64,000 nucleotides of DNA from UBA8079 sp049601915 (GTDB taxonomy: Bacteria > Pseudomonadota > Alphaproteobacteria > UBA6615): positions 1 to 64,000 of the forward strand of contig JBMYRB010000006.1 of assembly GCA_049601915.1 (NCBI GenBank). The letters are read 5' to 3'. The translations under genes and the position numbers were made by a program. How positions within the stretch are numbered: position 1 is the first letter of the stretch; the number at the start of each line of letters is the position of its first letter. The notes beneath the pieces are model-generated. The model was not told the origin of the DNA, did no database searches, and saw nothing but the letters and a program-made list of their open reading frames with translations. Shown here one piece after another: positions 58,234-64,000 of this stretch.

Positions 58234-59356
58234 CGAACAGGTCATGATCCGCGACATGGCGTGGAGCTTTGCGGCCGAGCAGCTCGCGCCGAACGCTGCG
58301 GCGTGGGACCGGGAGTCCCGATACCCCGAAGAAGCCGTGACCGGTATGGCCGAGCTGGGCCTGCTGGGCATGGTCGTGCCCGAGGATTGGGGAGGTGCGG
58401 GTGCCGATACGCTTACCCATGCGCTGGCACTGGAAGAGATCGCCGCGGGTGACGGCGCCTGTTCGACGATCATGGCCGTGCACAATTCGGTGGCCTGCCT
58501 GCCGGTTTTGAATTTCGGCAGCGAAGAACAGAAAGAACGCTTCCTGCGCCCGTTGGCGCGCGGCGAGATGCTCGGCGCGTTCGCGCTCACCGAGCCGGGC
58601 GCGGGGTCTGACGCGGGCGCGATCCGCACCCGGGCCGAGAAACGCGGCAACAAATATGTGCTCAACGGCACCAAGCAGTTCATCACCTCGGGTAAGAACG
58701 CCGACATTACGATCGTTTTCGCCAAAACCGACCCCGACGCGGGCGGCAAGGGCATGAGCGCCTTCATCGTGCCGACGGATACGCCGGGTTATCGGGTGGC
58801 GTCGGTCGAGGCGAAGATGGGCCAGCGCGCGTCGGATACCTGTCAGCTTGTCTTTGACGACATGGAACTGACGCCGGACCTTCTCCTGGGGGAAGAGGGA
58901 GACGGATACCGGATCGCGCTGTCGAACCTGGAGGGCGGGCGCATCGGTATCGCCGCCCAGGCGATAGGCATGGCGCGGGCTTCTTATGAACACGCATTGG
59001 TCTACGCGAAGGAACGCGAGACCTTCGGTCAGCCGATCATCGAGCATCAGGCGATCATCTTTCGGCTGGCCGATATGCGGACCAAGCTCGAGGCGGCACG
59101 TCAGCTCACACACAATGCCGCGCGGCTGCGCGATGCGGGTGAGCCCTGCCTGACCGAGGCGGCGATGGCGAAGCTCTATGCTTCGGAGATTGCCGAACAA
59201 GTCTGCTCGGACGCGATCCAGATTCATGGCGGCTACGGCTACCTGCAGGACTTCCCGGTTGAGCGCATCTATCGCGATGTCCGGGTCACGAAAATCTATG
59301 AAGGCACCAGCGATATCCAGCGGCTGATCATTGGCCGGGATATTGCGGCGGCCTGA
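58220..59356 (+). CDS. Acyl-CoA dehydrogenase
   Basis: 378 residues. Motifs: MSLTDEQVMIRDMAWSFAAE start, ALTEPGAGSDAGAIRTRAEK for FAD binding, YAKERETFGQPIIEHQAIIF, the substrate-binding region with VLNGTKQFITSGKNADITIV, and final IHGGYGYLQDFPVERIYRDV with YEGTSDIQRLIIGRD. Likely the catalytic Glu is in this YEGTS region, as in short-chain enzymes. Second such gene in the cluster, so it may act on another branched-chain CoA, for example isobutyryl- or 2-methylbutyryl-CoA. Start overlaps the carbonic anhydrase by 14 bases. Confidence 0.92.
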   Translation: MSLTDEQVMIRDMAWSFAAEQLAPNAAAWDRESRYPEEAVTGMAELGLLGMVVPEDWGGAGADTLTHALALEEIAAGDGACSTIMAVHNSVACLPVLNFGSEEQKERFLRPLARGEMLGAFALTEPGAGSDAGAIRTRAEKRGNKYVLNGTKQFITSGKNADITIVFAKTDPDAGGKGMSAFIVPTDTPGYRVASVEAKMGQRASDTCQLVFDDMELTPDLLLGEEGDGYRIALSNLEGGRIGIAAQAIGMARASYEHALVYAKERETFGQPIIEHQAIIFRLADMRTKLEAARQLTHNAARLRDAGEPCLTEAAMAKLYASEIAEQVCSDAIQIHGGYGYLQDFPVERIYRDVRVTKIYEGTSDIQRLIIGRDIAAA

Positions 59357-59383
59357 TGCAATAAAGCAAAGGGGGAAACAATC

Positions 59384-59983
59384 ATGTCCGATGCACCAAT
59401 CGAGTTCTTTTTCGATTTCAACAGCCCGTACGGCTACATCGCGGCCCACAAGATTGAGGCCATCGCGGCGCAACACGGCCGGACGGTTGACTGGAAGCCG
59501 TTCCTGCTTGGTGCGGTATTCAAGGTGACCGGCGCCCAGCCGCTGCCCCATGTGCCCATGAAGGGCGACTATGCGCGTCACGACTTCGCCCGCTCGGCCC
59601 GTTTCCACGACGTGACCTACAACCCGCCGGTAGACTTTCCGTTCTCGCCGGTGGCTGCGTCACGCGCGGTCTATTGGGCTAAGGGTGACGGCAAGGCGGC
59701 GGAGATGACCCTGACGCTCTACAACGCCGCACTGGGCGAGGGCCAGGACATTGCGGCGCCCGATGCGGTCGTCGCGATCTCGGCGAAAGCGGGCTTCGAT
59801 GCCGATGCGCTCGCGGCGGGGCTCCACGATGATACCGTGAAGGAGCAGCTCAAGACCGTGACCGATGACGCCATCTCGCGGGAGATCTTCGGCTCCCCTT
59901 TCATGGTGGTCGACGGCGAGGCCTTCTGGGGTGCGGATCGGCTCGACATGGTCGACTGCTGGCTCGCGACCGGCGGCTGGTAG
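59384..59983 (+). CDS. DsbA-fold 2-hydroxychromene-2-carboxylate isomerase-like protein
   Basis: 199 residues. Thioredoxin-like kappa-GST fold: IEFFFDFNSPYGYIAAHKIE at the start, where Ser17-Pro is the GSH-binding SP motif of HCCA isomerases, followed by DWKPFLLGAVFKVTG, and ISREIFGSPFMVVDGEAFWG with WGADRLDMVD at the end. Such enzymes use glutathione to isomerise aromatic degradation intermediates or transfer sulfur. Spacing of 28 bases after the acyl-CoA dehydrogenase keeps it in the operon. A strong GGGGAAAC site precedes the ATG. Confidence 0.89.
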   Translation: MSDAPIEFFFDFNSPYGYIAAHKIEAIAAQHGRTVDWKPFLLGAVFKVTGAQPLPHVPMKGDYARHDFARSARFHDVTYNPPVDFPFSPVAASRAVYWAKGDGKAAEMTLTLYNAALGEGQDIAAPDAVVAISAKAGFDADALAAGLHDDTVKEQLKTVTDDAISREIFGSPFMVVDGEAFWGADRLDMVDCWLATGGW

Positions 59984-59989
59984 GCCGGG

Positions 59990-60955
59990 TCAGTCGGAGG
60001 AGATGATCTCTTGATAGAGCGTGCGGTCGATATTCCCGCCCGACAACACGATCCCCACGGTCTTGCCGGCCATGGCGGCGCGCTCCTGCATGAGCCCGGC
60101 GAGGGCGGCGGCACCCGCGCCCTCGACCAGATTATGAGTGGCGCTGAAATAGAGCCGGATCGCGGCCCTGATCTCGTCCTCGCTGACGGTGATCACGCGG
60201 GCGGCATGTCTGCAGATGATGGGGACCGCGTCGGCGGCCGGCACCCGGCAGGCGAGACCGTCGGCGAAGGTGTCGGCGCTGTTGGTCGAGACGGCCTCAC
60301 CCTTGGCAAACGACAGGGCGTAGGCGGGCGCGTTCTCCGCGACGACGCCGACGATTTCCGTTTTAAGACCGAGCGTTTCCCGCGCGGCGATACAGCCGGT
60401 GATTCCCGAGCCCAGACCAATCGGGACGTAAAGCGTTTCGATGTCGGGCGCTGCCGTCAGCAGTTCCATGCCGTAGGTCGCCACGCCGTGGGCGAGTTCG
60501 ACGGCGAAGGACGGGATCATCTTGAGGGCGCGTTCGTCGGCCAGCCCCTCGGCAAATTCCAGCGCGGCCTGAAAGTCATGGCCGTGGACGACGAGTTCCG
60601 CGCCGAAGGCCTGCATGGCGGCGTTCTTTTCCGTCGAGTTGCCCTCGGGCACGACGATCACGGCGTCAATGCCGTTGGCGCGCGCACCGTAGGCGATGGA
60701 TTGCCCGTGGTTGCCGCGCGTGGCGGCGATGACGCCCCGGATGCTGGGGTTCTGTGCGCGGAGGTTGGCCATGTGCACCAGCCCGCCGCGCACCTTGAAG
60801 GCGCCGGTCGGCGTGTGGTTTTCATGCTTCACCCAGACATTCGCGCCGCTCGCGGCCGCCAGCAGGGGCCACGCATATTGCGGAGTCGGCGCCATGCCCG
60901 CGTACACCGTCTCAGCGGCGGTCTCGATCTCGAATTTGGTCGGCAGATTGCTCAT
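59990..60955 (-). CDS. Threonine dehydratase-type PLP enzyme
   Basis: 321 residues from ATG 60955. PLP Lys in TGAFKVRGGLVHM, ATRGNHGQSIAYGA for the S-x-G-N-H (here T-R-G-N-H), glycine loop IGLGSGITGCIAAR, and LSGGNIDRTLYQEI at the end. No ACT domain, so a catabolic threonine/serine or hydroxyaspartate dehydratase. It is on the opposite strand inside the liu cluster, splitting liuR-liuA... from liuBCD; liuBCD therefore need a promoter in the 59-base gap 60956-61014 or read-through. Ribosome site is weak. Confidence 0.89.
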   Translation of the reverse strand: MSNLPTKFEIETAAETVYAGMAPTPQYAWPLLAAASGANVWVKHENHTPTGAFKVRGGLVHMANLRAQNPSIRGVIAATRGNHGQSIAYGARANGIDAVIVVPEGNSTEKNAAMQAFGAELVVHGHDFQAALEFAEGLADERALKMIPSFAVELAHGVATYGMELLTAAPDIETLYVPIGLGSGITGCIAARETLGLKTEIVGVVAENAPAYALSFAKGEAVSTNSADTFADGLACRVPAADAVPIICRHAARVITVSEDEIRAAIRLYFSATHNLVEGAGAAALAGLMQERAAMAGKTVGIVLSGGNIDRTLYQEIISSD

Positions 60956-61014
60956 CGCCGCGTTTCTACCACAGCCTGCCGCCACGCCAAGGCCGCTGCC
61001 CGGAGCCGTTCGTC

Positions 61015-62622
61015 ATGACCGTTTTGAAATCGAGCCTCGACACGAGATCCGAATTGTTCGCGGAAAACACGGCGGCGATGGATGCGGTCGTCGGCGACCT
61101 GCGTGCGAAGGTCCGCCAGATCGAGCAGGGCGGCGGCGAGAAATCCCGTGCCCGGCATCTGGGCCGGGGCAAGCTGTTGCCCCGCGACCGGATCAACACG
61201 CTGCTGGATGAAGGTGCTCCCTTCATGGAGTGCTCCCAGTTTGCCGGCTGGGAGATGTATGAGGACGTCGTGCCCGCGGGTGGTATCCTGACGGGTATCG
61301 GCCGGGTGTCGGGCCGCGAATGCGTGATCGTGGCCAACGACGCCACGGTCAAGGGTGGGACCTATTTTCCGATCACGGTGAAGAAGCATCTACGGGCCCA
61401 GGAGATCGCGCGGGAGAATAACCTGCCGTGCATCTATCTGGTGGATTCGGGCGGCGCGAACTTGCCCCAGCAGGATGACGTGTTTCCCGATCGGGAGCAT
61501 TTCGGGCGGATTTTCTACAATCAGGCGACTATGTCGTCGGCGGGCATCCCACAGATCGCGGCGGTGATGGGCTCGTGCACCGCGGGCGGTGCCTACGTGC
61601 CGGCGATGTCGGACGAGGCGATCATCGTTAAGGATCAGGGTACGATTTTTCTCGCCGGTCCGCCTCTGGTGAAGGCAGCGACGGGGGAGATCGTCTCGGC
61701 CGAGGATTTGGGTGGGGCGGACGTGCACACGCGCATCAGCGGTGTGGCCGATCATCTGGCCGAGGATGATACCCATGCCCTGTCGCAGGTGCGCCAGATC
61801 GTGGCCAACCTGAACCGGCCCAAGCATGTGAACCTGGAGCTGGCTGAACCGTGCGATCCGCTGTATGCGGCCGAGGAATTGTACGGTGTGGTGAATGCCG
61901 ACATCCGCAAGCCTTACGACGTGCGCGAGGTGATCGCACGGATCGTCGACGGCAGCGAGTTCGACGAGTTCAAGGCGCGGTATGGTGAGACCCTGGTGAC
62001 GGGTGTCGCGCATATTCACGGCTACCCGGTGGGCATCATCGCCAATAATGGCGTCCTGTTTTCGGAATCGGCCCAGAAGGGCGCGCACTTCATCGAGCTG
62101 TGCAGCCAGCGCGGCATTCCGCTGGTCTTCTTGCAGAATATCTCCGGCTTCATGGTCGGGCAGAAATACGAGGCCAGTGGCATCGCCAAGAACGGTGCGA
62201 AGATGGTCATGGCTGTCGCCTGCGCCAACGTGCCGAAGTTCACCGTCATCATCGGCGGCAGCTTCGGGGCCGGCAACTATGGCATGTGCGGGCGCGCCTA
62301 TAGCCCGCGGTTCCTGTGGATGTGGCCGAACGCGCGCATCTCGGTGATGGGTGGCCCCCAGGCGGCCAATGTGCTGGCCCAGGTGACCCGCGATAACATC
62401 GAGGACCGTGGCGAGACATGGGCCGACGAGGAGGAGGCGGCCTTCAAGCGTCCGATTGAGGAGCAGTATGAGACCCAGGGTCATCCCTACTACGCCAGCG
62501 CACGGCTATGGGACGACGGGATCATCGACCCCGCAGACACGCGCCGGGTGCTCGGGTTAGGACTCTCGGCGGCATTGAACGCACCGATCGAGGAAACGCG
62601 CTTCGGCGTGTTCAGGATGTAG
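61015..62622 (+). CDS. liuB: 3-methylcrotonyl-CoA carboxylase, beta (carboxyltransferase) subunit
   Basis: 535 residues. Carboxyltransferase subunit: LPRDRINTLLDEGAPFMECS, FAGWEMYEDVVPAGGILTGI, then QDDVFPDREHFGRIFYNQAT, and the C-terminal DTRRVLGLGLSAALNAPIEE. The Q-D-D-V-F-P-D-R-E-H-F-G block is diagnostic of methylcrotonyl-type rather than propionyl-type enzymes. It transfers carboxyl from biotin to 3-methylcrotonyl-CoA. The biotin carboxylase/carrier subunit starts at 63751. GGAG lies upstream of the ATG. Two bases separate it from the next gene. Confidence 0.94.
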   Translation: MTVLKSSLDTRSELFAENTAAMDAVVGDLRAKVRQIEQGGGEKSRARHLGRGKLLPRDRINTLLDEGAPFMECSQFAGWEMYEDVVPAGGILTGIGRVSGRECVIVANDATVKGGTYFPITVKKHLRAQEIARENNLPCIYLVDSGGANLPQQDDVFPDREHFGRIFYNQATMSSAGIPQIAAVMGSCTAGGAYVPAMSDEAIIVKDQGTIFLAGPPLVKAATGEIVSAEDLGGADVHTRISGVADHLAEDDTHALSQVRQIVANLNRPKHVNLELAEPCDPLYAAEELYGVVNADIRKPYDVREVIARIVDGSEFDEFKARYGETLVTGVAHIHGYPVGIIANNGVLFSESAQKGAHFIELCSQRGIPLVFLQNISGFMVGQKYEASGIAKNGAKMVMAVACANVPKFTVIIGGSFGAGNYGMCGRAYSPRFLWMWPNARISVMGGPQAANVLAQVTRDNIEDRGETWADEEEAAFKRPIEEQYETQGHPYYASARLWDDGIIDPADTRRVLGLGLSAALNAPIEETRFGVFRM

Positions 62623-62624
62623 CG

Positions 62625-63422
62625 ATGAGCGACGACGCAATTAGTCTGAAAGTGGCCGGCGGGGTCGGCCGGATCACCATGGCGCGCCCCGAGAAACACA
62701 ACGCGTTCGACGACGGGTTGATTGCCGATCTGTCGGCGGCGTTCGAAGCCGCCGGGCGCGACGAGGCGGTGCGGGTGGTCGTGCTGGAGGGCGAGGGCAA
62801 GAGCTTCTCCGCCGGCGCCGATCTGGGCTGGATGCAGCGTATGGCGGACTATTCCGACGCCGAAAATCTTGAAGACGCGCGCAAGCTGGCGCACATGGTT
62901 CGGGTTCTGAACGAATTGCCGCGGCCGACCATCGCCCGAGTTCAGGGTGCCGCGTTCGGCGGCGGGGTTGGGCTGGTGGCGGCCTGCGATATCACGCTGG
63001 CCTCCCAGGCCGCGAGTTTCTGTCTGTCGGAGGCGCGGCTAGGCCTGATTCCGTCGGTCATCAGCCCCTATGTGGTCGAGGCGATCGGCGCGCGGGCGGC
63101 ACGGCGATATTTCCAGACTGCCGAGCGGTTCGATGCGGAAACGGCCCTCGGACTCGGCCTCGTGCAAGAGGTGGTTCCCCGGGAGCGGCTGGACGGGCGG
63201 CTGGACGAACTGATCGGTATCCTGCTCGACAACGGGCCGGCAGCGATGGCGGCGTCCAAGGATCTGATCCGCCGGGTCGCGTCGGGCCCCGTCGATGACG
63301 CGATGGTGGAGGATACCGCGCAGCGGATTGCCGATATCCGCGCGACCGACGAAGGACGCGAAGGTGTGCAAGCCTTCCTGGAAAAACGGAGACCAATTTG
63401 GCAGACGACGACAAAAGCGTAA
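62625..63422 (+). CDS. liuC: Methylglutaconyl-CoA hydratase (enoyl-CoA hydratase family)
   Basis: 265 residues from ATG 62625. Crotonase fold with oxyanion-hole SFSAGADLGWMQRMADYSDA, RVQGAAFGGGVGLVAACDIT, and CLSEARLGLIPSVISPYVVE. The A-D-L-x-W-M-Q-R-M block is the known mark of methylglutaconyl-CoA hydratases. It hydrates 3-methylglutaconyl-CoA to HMG-CoA in leucine breakdown. Its last 25 bases overlap the start of the channel-like gene, an unusual neighbour. Confidence 0.93.
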   Translation: MSDDAISLKVAGGVGRITMARPEKHNAFDDGLIADLSAAFEAAGRDEAVRVVVLEGEGKSFSAGADLGWMQRMADYSDAENLEDARKLAHMVRVLNELPRPTIARVQGAAFGGGVGLVAACDITLASQAASFCLSEARLGLIPSVISPYVVEAIGARAARRYFQTAERFDAETALGLGLVQEVVPRERLDGRLDELIGILLDNGPAAMAASKDLIRRVASGPVDDAMVEDTAQRIADIRATDEGREGVQAFLEKRRPIWQTTTKA

Positions 63423-63754
63423 GTGTCGGCATCAGTCATAAGGGCTGGCTGGGGGCGGTCGGGTTTTCCGCCCTTATCGTGTTGCTGGTCGCGGTGGGGG
63501 TCACCGATTTCTTCGGCCTGCTGACCGTCATTGTCGAGGGCGCGCGGTCCGCGATCAGCTTTTCTGATGGCCTGTATTTCTCGCTCATCACCATGTCTGC
63601 CGTCGGTTACGGCGACATGATGTCGGCAGGCGAGGCGGTGCGGGTCGTTACGGCGATCGAGGTGATGCTCGGTATCCTGCTATTCCTGTTCGGGTTCGCC
63701 GAAATCATGCGCTACGTCCGCGAAGCGGACGGTAAATCCGGAGCCGATGAATGA
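63398..63754 (+). CDS. Single-pore potassium-channel-like membrane protein
   Basis: 118 residues starting at TTG 63398 inside the end of liuC, and ending in an ATGA overlap with the next gene. Two transmembrane helices (about 16-38 and 84-106) flank a pore loop with a selectivity filter SAVGYGDM, that is V-G-Y-G-D with Ala replacing the usual first Thr. This matches the Ion_trans_2 (two-helix) family. The channel would be a tetramer of such subunits in the inner membrane. It has no cytoplasmic sensor domain. Position between liuC and liuD with overlaps on both sides makes co-translation near-certain. Confidence 0.8.
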   Translation: MADDDKSVSVGISHKGWLGAVGFSALIVLLVAVGVTDFFGLLTVIVEGARSAISFSDGLYFSLITMSAVGYGDMMSAGEAVRVVTAIEVMLGILLFLFGFAEIMRYVREADGKSGADE

Positions 63755-64000
63755 TCGAACGTCTGCTGATCGCTAACCGCGGAGAAATCGCGGTCCGCGT
63801 GGCGCGCACAGCCCAGCGCATGGGTATCCACGTGATCGCGATCTATTCCGACACCGATGCGGCAGCGATGCATGTGGCTGTGGCCGATGAGGCGGTGCGG
63901 GTCGGTCCGGACGCGGCGGCCGAGAGTTATCTGAATATCGACGCGGTGATCGATGCTGCACGGGAGACACGGGCCGACGCGATCCACCCGGGCTATGGTT
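63751..64000 (+). CDS. liuD: Methylcrotonyl-CoA carboxylase alpha subunit (biotin carboxylase), N-terminal part
   Basis: The first 83 codons are in the window; the gene runs off the right edge. The start IERLLIANRGEIAVRVARTA, SDTDAAAMHVAVADEAVRVG and the last ADAIHPGYG match the biotin carboxylase N-terminal domain of acyl-CoA carboxylase alpha chains. The carboxylase would ATP-dependently carboxylate biotin on its own carrier domain, then pass to LiuB. Start overlaps the channel gene stop (ATGA). The liuB neighbour supports methylcrotonyl rather than propionyl specificity. Confidence 0.9.
   Translation, partial: MIERLLIANRGEIAVRVARTAQRMGIHVIAIYSDTDAAAMHVAVADEAVRVGPDAAAESYLNIDAVIDAARETRADAIHPGYG

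Noticed and set aside
58217..59608. A 463-codon minus-strand open frame over the acyl-CoA dehydrogenase
   Set aside because: Antisense shadow; begins and ends at arbitrary points in the neighbouring genes.
1..64000. CRISPR arrays, rRNA or tRNA genes, intact insertion sequences
   Set aside because: No regular repeat-spacer pattern, cloverleaf-like conserved T-arm sequence, rRNA core sequence or transposase gene was recognised by eye; a covariance-model scan would be needed to exclude small RNAs.

Overview
This looks like a stretch of chromosome from a GC-rich alphaproteobacterium, probably of the Rhodospirillales type. The arguments are the dapA-smpB pair, a LiuR-headed leucine catabolic cluster, a bactofilin/M23 pair, and a large supply of marine/soil-style catabolic genes (LLM flavoproteins, GMC oxidoreductase, Ntn-hydrolase, TauD, VOC dioxygenase). 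This is inferred from gene content only; there is no rRNA or other phylogenetic marker to fix the genus. I see no rRNA, tRNA, CRISPR array or intact insertion sequence.

Layout. 0-6.2 kb is a scarred region: a primase-like fragment from a mobile element cut by the left edge, a divergent enolase paralogue, a frameshifted Asp/Glu racemase-family gene, and a gene graveyard at 4.4-6.1 kb (livF tail, hydrolase fragment, second racemase-family fragment). 6.2-18 kb holds catabolic genes: a substrate-binding-protein/GMC/amidohydrolase/PPOX operon, a double OsmC protein with an unknown partner, an amidase, a C45-type Ntn hydrolase with a Gfo/Idh/MocA enzyme, and a NodB-type deacetylase. 18-25.8 kb has two further minus-strand operons (TauD-EamA-quinone reductase; enoyl-CoA hydratase-flavin reductase-CmcJ-like). 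25.9-30.3 kb is a co-directional cluster with a tandem duplicated alpha/beta hydrolase, a DHDPS-family lyase and a sugar isomerase-like protein. 30.3-43 kb has more housekeeping genes: ABC-F ATPase, M20 peptidase, four-domain rhodanese, DksA-like protein, pyruvate kinase, GTP-type PEP carboxykinase and GlnRS. 43-44.6 kb is a divergent extradiol dioxygenase/TetR pair with two palindromes between them.

45.9-47.2 kb encodes a three-gene, cobalt-motif nitrile hydratase/thiocyanate hydrolase-type enzyme whose beta chain is split in two. 47.3-49.2 kb is an M23 peptidase plus bactofilin (cell shape). 49.2-54.4 kb has a threonine dehydratase-like gene, a multiply broken HAD dehalogenase, a soluble lytic transglycosylase, dapA and smpB.

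54.4-64.0 kb is the most integrated region: a LiuR regulator with a perfect palindrome in its own promoter, then isovaleryl-CoA dehydrogenase, small accessory genes, a beta-carbonic anhydrase, a second acyl-CoA dehydrogenase, and the methylcrotonyl-CoA carboxylase beta / methylglutaconyl-CoA hydratase / carboxylase alpha genes. A one-pore potassium-channel-like gene overlaps its neighbours on both sides within this operon. The carbonic anhydrase plausibly supplies bicarbonate to the carboxylase. No clear-cut new system stands out; the best candidates for something undescribed are the channel and carbonic anhydrase inside the leucine operon, the split nitrile hydratase-like cluster, and the catalytically altered enolase.
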